A stretch of 64,000 nt of DNA from Methylobacterium brachiatum (GTDB taxonomy: Bacteria; Pseudomonadota; Alphaproteobacteria; Rhizobiales; Beijerinckiaceae): positions 62,001 through 126,000 of the forward strand of contig NZ_JAJALK010000014.1 of NCBI RefSeq assembly GCF_020523825.1. The letters run 5' to 3'. A program made the position numbers and the translations under genes. Positions 52,620 to 61,029 of the stretch are shown one piece after another (within the stretch, counting starts at the first letter, position 1; every line of letters begins with the position of its first letter). The notes below the pieces were generated by a model. That model saw only the letters and a program-made list of their open reading frames with translations. It was not told the origin of the DNA and did no database searches.

Positions 52620-53228
52620 TCAGGCGGTTCCGGGCCAGACCGGCACGCCGATCAGCGGGTAGTGCAGGTAGCGGGCGAACACGAACCAGACGGCCGTCCC
52701 GATCACCACGGCCAGGATGTCGTTGCGCCAGCCATGCGGGGCCACGGCCGGGCCGCCGTGCTGGGCGACCACCGCCCCGGGGGCGAGCGCCCGGCGCTTG
52801 GCGCTGATCCGCGCCGCCACCGCCCAGGCCAGGAAGCCGCCGAACAGCAGGATCGAGCCGAGATCGCCGTTCGCGAGCAGGTGGGCGGTCGCCCAGATCT
52901 TCACGGCGAGCAGCATCGGGTGCTTGGCCTTGGCCCGGATATGGCCCGGCAGATAGGCGGCGGCGAGGCACACGAAGGCCAGCCACACCAGCGTCAGGGC
53001 GAGGTGGCGGGTCCAGACCGGCGGATCCCAGACCGGGATGTAGCCGGCGAGCCGGTAATCGTGGAAGCCGACCGCGATCAGCACCAGCCCGAGCAGCGAC
53101 AGGGCGGTGTAGCCGAGCTTGAACCGGCCCTCGCCGATCCGGCCCACGATCGCGGCGCGCTGCGAGCGGACCATGGAGAAGGCGTGCGTGCCGAGGAACA
53201 GCACGAGCCCGAGGATCAGGAGGAGCAT
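52620..53228 (-). CDS. NnrU family membrane protein
   Basis: A 202-residue integral membrane protein with about six hydrophobic segments (LLLILGLVLFLGTHAFSMV at the N-terminus; LALTLVWLAFVCLAAAYLPG). The HxxSMV and AVKIWATAHLLANGD motifs match NnrU, a protein linked to nitric oxide reduction in denitrifiers and to carotenoid isomerisation (ziz) in other groups. No denitrification genes are present, so the role is open. It is a single-gene unit. Confidence 0.92.
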   Translation of the reverse strand: MLLLILGLVLFLGTHAFSMVRSQRAAIVGRIGEGRFKLGYTALSLLGLVLIAVGFHDYRLAGYIPVWDPPVWTRHLALTLVWLAFVCLAAAYLPGHIRAKAKHPMLLAVKIWATAHLLANGDLGSILLFGGFLAWAVAARISAKRRALAPGAVVAQHGGPAVAPHGWRNDILAVVIGTAVWFVFARYLHYPLIGVPVWPGTA

Positions 53229-53583
53229 GTAAGACTTTCGGGCGACGGCCGGGCGGCAAGTACTCTGTAACGGTTCTCAAGCGAATCTGGCGCGCTTTGT
53301 CCAGGCGTAGCCGGGACGCACCCGGATCTCCGCGATGGGCTTGGCGTACAGGATGGCTGGAACAGGGCGTGCGCCGACGCCGCGTTTCCCTTCCCCCTCC
53401 GCGGGGGCGGGTGTTCGCCGATCTCAAGACGGGGCGCGGGTCCCCTCTCCCGTGCGGGAGAGGGACAGGGTGAGGGGTGCGACCTATCCGGAAGATCCTG
53501 GTCCCTCACCCCGACCCTCTCCCGAACGGGAGAGCGGGCGTGTCGCGGCCTTCACCGGGCAATCTGTAAATTTGAGACCCTAT
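53229..53583. other. Intergenic stretch with family C repeat
   Basis: About 355 bases. A family C repeat fills 53442-53538. The remaining ~210 bases before it are GC-rich with no gene I can support. Confidence 0.4.
53442..53538. repeat. Family C repeat, copy 4
   Basis: First hairpin canonical (CCCTCTCCCGTGCGGGAGAG...), second with changes (CTCTCCCGAACGGGAGAG). Inner inverted words GGTGAGGGG and TCCCTCACCCC are retained. It is followed 45 bases later by a secreted-protein gene. Confidence 0.85.
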
Positions 53584-54780
53584 GTGCGGCGCGGAATCCG
53601 GCAGCGTTTCGCCCTGCTCGCAGCTGCCCTCGTGCCGCTCCTCCTCATCCCCCCGGAAGCCCAAGCCGCCGCCGAGCCGCCGCTCTCGGCCCTGACCCTG
53701 GTCGGGCCCCCCGCCATCGTGTTCAAGGCCGGGCGCGATGCCTGCGACGGGGCCGATGTGCCGGATGCGCCGGCCCGGGCGTTCCGGGATGCCGCCGGGG
53801 CGGTGGCCCTGTTCGGGATGCATTACCGCAACCGCGCCCTGCGCGGGCCCGACCTCGACCACCTCAAGCTCGACTGCGCCGTGGTGCTCGATTCGGGCGA
53901 GAAGCCCGATCCGGCATCCTATGACGACCGGTCCTGGATCACCGCCACCTGGACCGAGGACGGCCGGCACGTCGCCGCGCTGCTGCACCACGAATACCAG
54001 GCCAACGAGCATCCCGGCCGCTGCCCGGCCGGCTCCTACATGGCGTGCTGGTACAACACGATCACGGCCGCGGCTTCCGCGGATGGCGGGCGCAGCTTCG
54101 CGCGCCGGAACCCGCCCGTGGTGGTCGCCGGAGCCCCGTTCCGCCAGGAGGTCGATCAGGGCCGGCATCGCGGCTTCTTCAACCCGTCGAACATCGTGGC
54201 GGAGGGGCGCTGGCGCTACGTCCTGGTCTCCACCACCGGCTGGGACCGCCCCGGCAGCGACCAGGCGGCCGGACTCTGCCTGTTCCGCAGCGACGACCCG
54301 GCCGACCCGGCCCGCTGGCGCGCCTGGACCGGCACCGGCTTCACCGCCGCCTTCCCGGACCCCTACCGCAAGCCCGTCTCGCCCGCAGCCACCTGCCGGC
54401 CGGTGGGGCCGTTCCCGGGGCCGGTGGGAGCCGTGGTCCGCCACCGCGCGACGGGCGCCTGGATCGCGGTGTTCATGGCCAAGGCCGGCGACGGCTTCGC
54501 CCGGTCCGGTTTCTACTGGACGAGTTCGCGCGACCTGATCGCCTGGGACACGCCCCGCCTGCTCCTCGACGGCGCGACCCTGTACGACGACCCGTGCAAG
54601 GCGACCGCGCCGCTGATCGCCTACCCGTCGCTGCTCGATCCTGCGGCGCAGGGGCGCAATTTCGACGATGTCGGCGACCGGGCGCTCCTGACCTACGCGA
54701 GCCTGCGGATCGAGGGCTGCACGATCACCTCCGACCGGGACCTGCTGCGCCGCCCGGTGGCGATTCGCGTCTGGCCCTGA
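53584..54780 (+). CDS. Secreted beta-propeller-like protein of unknown function
   Basis: A 398-residue exported protein. A Sec signal (RQRFALLAAALVPLLLIPP, then EAQAAA) covers residues 1-28. The mature part has sialidase/GH43-like strand motifs, such as ASADGGRSFARRN and FYWTSSRDLIAWD, and repeated W-x-A segments consistent with a five-bladed propeller. Many cysteines pair along it. I see no complete glycosidase catalytic triad. The GTG at 53584 starts the signal; a TTG 12 bases earlier is possible and ribosome-site evidence is poor for both. Confidence 0.72.
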   Translation: MRRGIRQRFALLAAALVPLLLIPPEAQAAAEPPLSALTLVGPPAIVFKAGRDACDGADVPDAPARAFRDAAGAVALFGMHYRNRALRGPDLDHLKLDCAVVLDSGEKPDPASYDDRSWITATWTEDGRHVAALLHHEYQANEHPGRCPAGSYMACWYNTITAAASADGGRSFARRNPPVVVAGAPFRQEVDQGRHRGFFNPSNIVAEGRWRYVLVSTTGWDRPGSDQAAGLCLFRSDDPADPARWRAWTGTGFTAAFPDPYRKPVSPAATCRPVGPFPGPVGAVVRHRATGAWIAVFMAKAGDGFARSGFYWTSSRDLIAWDTPRLLLDGATLYDDPCKATAPLIAYPSLLDPAAQGRNFDDVGDRALLTYASLRIEGCTITSDRDLLRRPVAIRVWP

Positions 54781-54881
54781 CCCGGGCGTTCCGAAAGCCT
54801 CAAGCCATCCTGCCCGCCGATGCTGTCGCTCGACGGGCGAGATTCAGCCGCCTCAGGCATCACCGCCGCAGCGAGGATCGC

Positions 54882-55514
54882 ATGGACGCAGACACCGGGG
54901 TTTCCGCGACGATCCGGGATGGGGCGGAGCTGCGTGCGCAGTTCGGCGCGGTCGGCCCGCTCGCCGCCGCCAAGGTGCTCGACCACCTCGACGATTACGC
55001 CCGCCGGTTCATCGCGCTCGCGCCGTTCCTGGTGCTGGCGAGCGCCGACGCGGCCGGCCAGGCCGATGCGAGCCCCCGGGGCGACGCGCCGGGCTTCGTG
55101 GCCGTTCCCGATAGCCGCACCCTGGTGATCCCCGACCGGCGCGGCAACAACCGGATCGACAGCTTTCGCAACGTCATCGAGAACCCCGGTGTCGGGCTGA
55201 TCTTCTTCGTGCCGGGCATCGACGAGACCCTGCGGGTGAACGGCACCGCGGCGGTGACGCAGGACCGCACCCTGCTCGAGCCCCTGGGCGCCCGGGGCAC
55301 CGTGCCGACCATCGGGCTGATCGTGCGGGTGCGGGAGGCGTTCTTCCATTGCGGCAAGGCGCTGATGCGCGCGCAGCTCTGGGACCGGTCGCGCCACGTC
55401 GCCCGCGACACCTTTCCCAGCCTCGGGCGCATCCTGGCCGAGCAGACCGCCGCATCCGGAGTCGCGGAGGCCGAGGGGCGGATCGCGGAATCCTACCGCA
55501 CGCGGCTCTACTGA
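54882..55514 (+). CDS. Pyridoxamine 5'-phosphate oxidase-like FMN-binding protein
   Basis: A 210-residue split-barrel flavoprotein of the PNPOx-like family (MSMEG_1061-type). VLASADAAGQADASPRGDAPGF and LVIPDRRGNNRIDSFRNVIENP are the flavin-binding pattern; GIDETLRVNGTAAVT follows. The C-terminal helical extension of about 50 residues is typical of this subgroup. GAGG precedes the ATG at 54882. The substrate is unknown; relatives are often cofactor F420- or FMN-dependent reductases of xenobiotics or quinones. Confidence 0.88.
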   Translation: MDADTGVSATIRDGAELRAQFGAVGPLAAAKVLDHLDDYARRFIALAPFLVLASADAAGQADASPRGDAPGFVAVPDSRTLVIPDRRGNNRIDSFRNVIENPGVGLIFFVPGIDETLRVNGTAAVTQDRTLLEPLGARGTVPTIGLIVRVREAFFHCGKALMRAQLWDRSRHVARDTFPSLGRILAEQTAASGVAEAEGRIAESYRTRLY

Positions 55515-55662
55515 GAGGCCGCATCGGCCGGCATGGATCGGCCGACCCTGCCGCCGTGATGCCGCGCTTGCCGTTCGGTCCACGCGCATCCGGACCCGAT
55601 CCGGCCCTGGCGCGTTCCGGAGGGAGGACGATGCCCGAGGCTCCGCAACGAGACGGTCCCGC

Positions 55663-55989
55663 ATGCGCGAATCCCACAGACCCGAGGCGGTGCGCCGCCG
55701 CCTGGCCGAGCCCGGAGCCGCCCGTGCCAGCGAGGCGGCCGCGCTCGGGGCCGGGGCCCTCGGAGCCGGGGCCGTCGGCGCCTCGGCGCTGGGAGCGCTG
55801 GCGATCGGGGCCGTGGCCTTCGGCGCGGTGGCCTTCGGCGCGGTGGCGCTCGGCGCCTTCGCCATCGGCCGGCTCTCGGTCGGCCGCGCCCGGGTCGGCG
55901 TGCTGGAGGTGGGGTCCCTGAAGGTCGGATCCCTGGAGATCGATACGCTGACGGTCCGGACGCTGCGCCGGCCGGACGGGACGCGCTGA
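55663..55989 (+). CDS. Pentad-repeat protein (A-x-A-[LVIF]-G), unknown function
   Basis: A 108-residue protein. From about residue 25 it consists of ~15 consecutive five-residue repeats: about nine of the form A-x-A-[LVIF]-G, then RLSVG, RARVG, VLEVG, SLKVG, SLEID and TLTVR. The period of five and the small/hydrophobic alternation suggest a quadrilateral beta-helix like pentapeptide-repeat proteins, but the residues differ from the usual A(D/N)LXX. No signal peptide. The start is uncertain because no strong ribosome site is seen. I do not recognise a named family. Confidence 0.6.
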   Translation: MRESHRPEAVRRRLAEPGAARASEAAALGAGALGAGAVGASALGALAIGAVAFGAVAFGAVALGAFAIGRLSVGRARVGVLEVGSLKVGSLEIDTLTVRTLRRPDGTR

Positions 55990-56092
55990 AGCGTCATCGG
56001 ACGGCGGTCGTCGGCGCCCGAGGCTGGCCGGGTGGCGCCCGATGGCGTAGCCTTCTGCATCATACCGGACATGCCCGCGAGGACAGCCCGCG

Positions 56093-56353
56093 ATGAGCGA
56101 CAAGACCAAGCCCTTCCGCCCCGGCGAGGCGGTCGATGCCCTCGGCGAGCGCGAGGGCGATTTCGTGCTGCCGCTCTGCCTGCCGAAGCCCAGCCTGCTG
56201 ATCGGCGAGGACCTCGCCATGATCGTCCTCGACACGATCCACGGCCAGCGGGTCGGCCTGCCGCTCAGCGCGCAGGGGGCGGCGGACCTCCACGCGGTGC
56301 TGGAAGAGGCCCTGCGGCTGCTTCAGGCGCGGAACGGCGGCTCGCTCCAGTAA
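56093..56353 (+). CDS. Small protein of unknown function
   Basis: An 86-residue protein (KPFRPGEAVDALGEREGDFV, LPKPSLLIGEDLAMIVLDTI). It has a mixed alpha/beta composition without signal or cysteines. The last 20 residues form a helix (LHAVLEEALRLLQARNG). It converges with the SRAP gene, 17 bases away. No motif ties it to a family. Confidence 0.6.
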   Translation: MSDKTKPFRPGEAVDALGEREGDFVLPLCLPKPSLLIGEDLAMIVLDTIHGQRVGLPLSAQGAADLHAVLEEALRLLQARNGGSLQ

Positions 56354-56369
56354 CCGCCCGACCCTCCCT

Positions 56370-57044
56370 TCACCGCTCCGGCTCGGCCTCCGTCTCGGGC
56401 CCGTCCGCACGGGGACCTCGGGCTACCTCCCGCATCGCCGCATCCGGCAAGGGACGCTGCAGCTTGAGCGCCTCCGGGGTCGGCGCCTCCAGCCAGGCCG
56501 CCCATTCCTCCGGCTCGGTGAGCAGGACCGGCATCGCCTTGGGATGGACCGGGCCGACGACGCCGTTCGCCTCCGTGGTCAGGAACGAGAACAGGCGGTG
56601 CTCCTCCGCCACGCGGTCCGGATTCTCACGCTTCGTCCCGCGCACGCCGGTCCAGGGCCGCCAGATGCCCGCGAAGGCGAAGAGCGATCGGTCGTCGTCG
56701 CGGGCGAACCACACGGGCGTCTTGCGCGGCTTGGTGTCGGCATACTCGCTGAAGGCGGTCGCCGGGACGAGGCAGCGATGGGCCGGGCCGAGCCAGGGGC
56801 GCCAATGCGGGCTCGCGGCGTTGCGGACATTGGTGATCGGATGCTCCCCGAACGCCTTCGGGCCCGGGATGCCCCAGCGCATCAGGGCGAGTTCCCGGCC
56901 ATCCGGCCCGTTCCAGACCACCGGTGCCATCTGGTCCGGAAAGATCGCCGGCAGCAGCGGCAGGTTGCCGGTGCGGTCCTGGACGATCCCGAAGGCCCGG
57001 CGCAGCTGCGCTGGGCCGGTGCGCAGGCTGTAGAGGTTGCACAT
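56370..57044 (-). CDS. SOS response-associated peptidase (SRAP, HMCES/YedK type)
   Basis: A 224-residue SRAP-domain protein that forms a covalent thiazolidine link with abasic sites in single-stranded DNA and shields them. The catalytic Cys is Cys2, exposed after removal of Met1 (MCNLYSLR). Other conserved residues are Asn in NVRNAASP, Glu in FSEYADTK and His in VHPKAMPVLL. No alphaproteobacterial LexA box could be seen upstream, so SOS control is not shown. It starts at the ATG beside Cys2, as is fixed for this family. Confidence 0.93.
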   Translation of the reverse strand: MCNLYSLRTGPAQLRRAFGIVQDRTGNLPLLPAIFPDQMAPVVWNGPDGRELALMRWGIPGPKAFGEHPITNVRNAASPHWRPWLGPAHRCLVPATAFSEYADTKPRKTPVWFARDDDRSLFAFAGIWRPWTGVRGTKRENPDRVAEEHRLFSFLTTEANGVVGPVHPKAMPVLLTEPEEWAAWLEAPTPEALKLQRPLPDAAMREVARGPRADGPETEAEPER

Positions 57045-57290
57045 GGCGGTCTCGTGAGGGCTCGATCGGGACGGCGGGGCGACGAAACGACCAGCGCCGC
57101 TTCGTCGCAGCGCCGGGCTCTTTTCTCAGCATCACAAGTACGGCATGCAGATATTCACGAGTCTAAACTGATATAGATTAGCAAGTTCCGGCGAGCGGTC
57201 GATCGGTTGTGTGGATGCGCGCGTGCGTCCCGACCGAGGACTTCCCTACGACCGCGGCTCGAACCGAAGAAGCCTTCCGCGGGACGCGCC

Positions 57291-57872
57291 ATGCCGCAGC
57301 TGCCGGATATCCGCTCCGACGCCGACGCGCAGCACCCTCGTGCCGTCGAACGGTCGCCCCTGCGCGCCGCGCAGGCGGGTCTCTGGCGCTACGATGGCGC
57401 GCATCTGCGGTTCTCCCGCGAAGCGGCCCGGATCCTGGGGATTCCCGCGGCGGATCGAAGCCCGGGACTGCCGCTCGGGCACGCCGCGGCGTTCGTGCAT
57501 CCGGAGGATCGCCACGCCGTCCTCGCAGCGATCCGGCTGTTCCGTGAGGCGGGCGGGACTTTGCGCACGACCTTCCGGACCGCGCCGGTGGCCGGAACGG
57601 TCCGGACGGTCCTGATGCAGGGGCGCTTCGAGGCGGGGGAGGGGGGACGTCCCCGCTTCGGCCACGGCCTCGTCCTCACCCTCGCCGACGATGCGGAATC
57701 CGCACCGGACAGCGCCGCTCTCCTCACCAGCATCGAGCTGGTCCTGGCCGCCCGCCGAACCCTGCAGGCGGCCGGCCCCGCACCGTCGGCGGCACTGCTC
57801 GCGGTGGATTCGCTCCTGATGATGCTCGGCAGGGAGGTGGCGGCGACCCTGGCGGCCGACACCGTGGCCTGA
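57291..57872 (+). CDS. PAS-fold protein, no output domain
   Basis: A 193-residue protein. The central part (AAQAGLWRYDGAHLRFSREAARILGIP, then FVHPEDRHAVLAAIRLF) is a PAS_3-type sensor fold. No kinase, cyclase or DNA-binding domain follows; the last ~60 residues are helical (SIELVLAARRTLQAAG). It faces a PAS-containing chemoreceptor gene, with 40 bases between the stops. It may be a partner or a free-standing sensor. The ATG at 57291 has only a weak ribosome site. Confidence 0.72.
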   Translation: MPQLPDIRSDADAQHPRAVERSPLRAAQAGLWRYDGAHLRFSREAARILGIPAADRSPGLPLGHAAAFVHPEDRHAVLAAIRLFREAGGTLRTTFRTAPVAGTVRTVLMQGRFEAGEGGRPRFGHGLVLTLADDAESAPDSAALLTSIELVLAARRTLQAAGPAPSAALLAVDSLLMMLGREVAATLAADTVA

Positions 57873-57911
57873 GCGGCTGCAATCCGCGCTGCGAGGTCCG
57901 CGGCGAGCGCC

Positions 57912-59390
57912 CTAGGCGGCATCCCGCGCGGCGGTGCGCAGCTGCTGCGTGGCGCTGTCGGCCTGCTCGGCCGATTGGGCGATCCGTTCGAGGTTGGTGG
58001 TGATCGCGCCGACACCCTGAGCGGCCGTCTGCATGCTGGCCGACATCTCGCGCGTGACCGCCGATTGCTGCTCGACGGCGCTCGAGATCGCGGTCGCGAC
58101 CTCGTTCAGCCTCACGATCGTGCCCTGGATCGAGCCGATCGCCTCCACGGCCCCCCGGGTCGCGTCCTGGCTCCCGGTGATCTGCGTGCCGATCTGCTCG
58201 GTGGCCCGGGCGGTCTGGTTGGCGAGTTCCTTCACCTCCGCGGCGACCACCGCGAAACCGCGACCGGCCTCGCCGGCGCGGGCGGCCTCGATCGTGGCGT
58301 TCAGGGCCAGCAGGTTGGTCTGCGCCGCGATGCTCTGGATCAGCGCGACGACCTCGCCGATCTGGGCCGCCGACGCGCTGAGGCCGGCGATGATCCGGTG
58401 CGTCTCCCGGGCCTGGCCCACGGCCTGCCCGGAGATCTCCGATGCCTGCGTGACCTGCGCGCTGATCTCCGCGACCGAGGCGGCGAGCTCCTCGGCGCCC
58501 GAGGCCACCGTCTGGATGTCGCCGGAGACATGGGCCGACGCCTGGACCGCCTGCCCGGCCTGCTGCGAGACGCCGGAGGCGGCGTCCGCGATGGCGTTCA
58601 GGTCGTGGGCGATCGTGTCCTGCAACGCCGCCCGGCGCCGGCGCTCCAGCACCGTGGCGGTGACGTCGGTGGCGAACTTGACGATCCGAAGCGGGCGTCC
58701 GTCCCGGTCGAAGATCGGGTTGTAGCTGCCCTGGATGAAGACCTCGCGCCCGCCTTTGGCCAGCCGCCTGTACTCGGCCATCTGGTACTCGCCGTGGCCC
58801 AGACTGTCCCAGAAGCGCCGGTATTCGGCACTGTCGCGCTCGGTCGGGTCGATGAACAGGCTGTGGTGGCGGCCCTGGACCTCCTCCAGGCGATACCCCA
58901 ACGTGGTCAGGAAGTTGTCGTTCGCGGTCAGCACCGTGCCGTCGAGCGCGAACTCGACCACCGCCTGCGACCGGTTGATCGCGGCGATCTGGCCCTCATA
59001 CCCGATGGTGCGCATGACCTGCTCGGTCACGTCGCTCGCAAACTTGACGACCTTGATCGGCTTGCCGCCCCGGCCGAGGATCGGGGTATAGGTCGCCTGG
59101 AGCCAGATCTCGCGGCCCCCCTTGCCGATGCGCTTGAACTCGCCCGCCTGGAAGTCGCCGTGCCGGAGTGCCGCCCAGAACGCGCGATAGGCGTCGCTCT
59201 CCCGATAGGCCGGGTCGACCAGGGTCGCGTGAGACCGGCCGCGGAGCTCGTCGAGGCTGTAGCCGACCGCATTGAGGAAGTTCTTGTTGGCCGTGAGGAT
59301 CGTGCCGTCGAGCGCGAATTCAATAACCGCCTGGGACCGGTCCAGCGCCTCCACCTTCGCGTGGAGATCCCTCGAAAACAGCATGCCCAT
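57912..59390 (-). CDS. Soluble PAS-PAS methyl-accepting chemotaxis protein
   Basis: A 492-residue chemoreceptor without membrane segments. Two tandem PAS domains at about 10-130 and 131-250 (SQAVIEFALDGTILTANKNF and SQAVVEFALDGTVLTANDNF) are followed by the signalling hairpin with QTNLLALNATIEAARAGEAG and EVKELANQTARATEQIG. PAS domains in cytosolic receptors usually bind flavin or haem for redox or oxygen sensing; the ligand here is not visible. The ATG at 59390 starts just before the first PAS; a second ATG lies two codons later. Confidence 0.9.
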   Translation of the reverse strand: MGMLFSRDLHAKVEALDRSQAVIEFALDGTILTANKNFLNAVGYSLDELRGRSHATLVDPAYRESDAYRAFWAALRHGDFQAGEFKRIGKGGREIWLQATYTPILGRGGKPIKVVKFASDVTEQVMRTIGYEGQIAAINRSQAVVEFALDGTVLTANDNFLTTLGYRLEEVQGRHHSLFIDPTERDSAEYRRFWDSLGHGEYQMAEYRRLAKGGREVFIQGSYNPIFDRDGRPLRIVKFATDVTATVLERRRRAALQDTIAHDLNAIADAASGVSQQAGQAVQASAHVSGDIQTVASGAEELAASVAEISAQVTQASEISGQAVGQARETHRIIAGLSASAAQIGEVVALIQSIAAQTNLLALNATIEAARAGEAGRGFAVVAAEVKELANQTARATEQIGTQITGSQDATRGAVEAIGSIQGTIVRLNEVATAISSAVEQQSAVTREMSASMQTAAQGVGAITTNLERIAQSAEQADSATQQLRTAARDAA

Positions 59391-59757
59391 GGGTCGGTCG
59401 GGTCTCTGGTGATGTCTCAACGGCAGTGGATCAGGTCTGGCGCGAGCCGGACGGGAATCTGCGAAAAGACGATGACATCTTGCCGTTAACGGAACGCTAA
59501 GGCCTTGAGTCAAGTGCCATCTGTATGGATCCGAAAATTTCTTGTTATCATCAATAATCGATATGTATTGTATTAATGAGATCAGAATATTTCTGAAGTC
59601 TGTTAAACGTAATTTAGAATCATTCTTATCGACGCGTGCCGGGAGCCCCTGTAACCGACCGATAAGCCTGAGCGATATTGGTATTGGCACGTCCGGGACG
59701 AGCCCGATCGCACCCCCGGCCGATCGTGCTGACCGGGGATGCGGGTCCTCGGCGACC
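59391..59757. other. AT-rich intergenic region upstream of the soluble chemoreceptor
   Basis: About 365 bases. The part from about 59520 to 59640 is strongly AT-rich (GATATGTATTGTATTAATGAG, TAAACGTAATTTAG) against about 70 % GC elsewhere. The chemoreceptor promoter should be here. Such tracts are typical MucR/Ros or H-NS-like targets. I see no gene. Confidence 0.5.
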
Positions 59758-60936
59758 TCAGCGTTGCGCAGTCGCCGGCTTGAAGCTCCACAATTCGGTC
59801 GGCAGGGCGATCGGTGCGCCCTCCTTGTATAAGGCCGAATCCTGGATGTGCGAGGTCGTGACGTAGAGGGTCCCGTCCGGGCCCTGGCTGAACGTGTCCG
59901 GCCAGCGCAGCCGCGGATCCTGCACCAGCGTCGTCAGTCCGGTCTGCTTGGCGGCGAGGTCGCGCACCTTGATCGAATCATCCTGCGGCGAGGTCACGTA
60001 GAGGCGGCTGCCGTCGCGATCGATCAGCAGCCCGTCGGCCGGGCCGTTCTCGCCGACCGTGACGATCTTGCCGGCCAGGGTCTTGTCGGCCAGCGCCTCC
60101 GGCATCATCGGGGCCGTCAGCCAGCCGGTCAGCGTGTCGGTCGGCAGGCTGTACAGCGTCTTGCCCTTGATCGCCTGCCAGTAGAGCGTCTTGCCGTCCG
60201 GCGAGAGGGCGATGCCGTCGGCCGAGAACTCCACGCCGCGTCCATCTGGCCGCCGGAGCGGCTTGCCGTCATAGGTCACGGTCACGGCCGGGTCGGGCAT
60301 GGTCGCGGCCACGCCCGCCAGCAGCCGCTTGGCCTTGCCGGACTCGATATCGACCACGACCAGCGCGCCCTCGGCACCGGAATCGGTGAGGTAGGCCGTC
60401 TTCCCGTCCGGCGCGATCCGCACGTCGTTCAGGTAGGATCCCTGCGGGGCCACCGATGGGTCGAACGCGATCGTCTTGGCGACCGCGTTGGTCTTCAGGT
60501 CGATCGCCACCAGCTTCGGACCGTCCTTGACCACGGCCGCCATGGCGGGGGCGGCGGCATCGACCACCCAGAGCCGGCCCTGCTTGTCGGCGACCACGCT
60601 CTGCACGCAGACGAAATGGGTCTTGGGGTCGACCGCGTCCTTGCGGGCGTTGCGCCAGCTGTTCCACTCCCCATCAGGGTAGGGGACGGGCTTCCCGTCC
60701 TTCAGCTCCGCCACCGAGACCGGGGAATCCTCGGTCCAGCGCGGGAAGTTCACGAAGATCCGGCCGTCCTGCGCCACGGTCACGCCGGTGACCTGATGCT
60801 GGAACCGGGCGATCTGCGTCAGCGCCGATGATCCGCCCGGCGGCGACGTCGCGGCGACGGGCTCCTGCGCCAGGGCCGGCCCGGCGACGGTGCAGAGGAG
60901 GAGAGGCAGCAGGGTACGGGCAGCCGGGTTGGTCAT
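59758..60936 (-). CDS. Major royal jelly protein/yellow-family exported protein
   Basis: A 392-residue exported beta-propeller-like protein. A signal peptide covers about 1-23 (TLLPLLLCTVAGPALA). MRJP-type motifs are IARFQHQVTGVTVAQDGRIF, FVNFPRW, RLWVVDAAAP, and SDGIALSPDGKTLYWQ. Bacterial members act on lactones or sugar derivatives, but the substrate is not predictable. It starts about 94 bases before the next gene's stop and is probably a separate unit on the same strand. Confidence 0.9.
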   Translation of the reverse strand: MTNPAARTLLPLLLCTVAGPALAQEPVAATSPPGGSSALTQIARFQHQVTGVTVAQDGRIFVNFPRWTEDSPVSVAELKDGKPVPYPDGEWNSWRNARKDAVDPKTHFVCVQSVVADKQGRLWVVDAAAPAMAAVVKDGPKLVAIDLKTNAVAKTIAFDPSVAPQGSYLNDVRIAPDGKTAYLTDSGAEGALVVVDIESGKAKRLLAGVAATMPDPAVTVTYDGKPLRRPDGRGVEFSADGIALSPDGKTLYWQAIKGKTLYSLPTDTLTGWLTAPMMPEALADKTLAGKIVTVGENGPADGLLIDRDGSRLYVTSPQDDSIKVRDLAAKQTGLTTLVQDPRLRWPDTFSQGPDGTLYVTTSHIQDSALYKEGAPIALPTELWSFKPATAQR

Positions 60937-61029
60937 ACGGGAGCAATCCTGGGATCGGGGCGATGGTCACGAAGCCCCGGTCCGGGCGGACCGGGGTCGT
61001 GTCAGCGGTATCGAGCGCGGCGCGCGGGC

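Noticed and set aside
57045..57290. LexA box upstream of the SRAP gene
   Set aside because: No GTTC-N7-GTTC pair was found on inspection.
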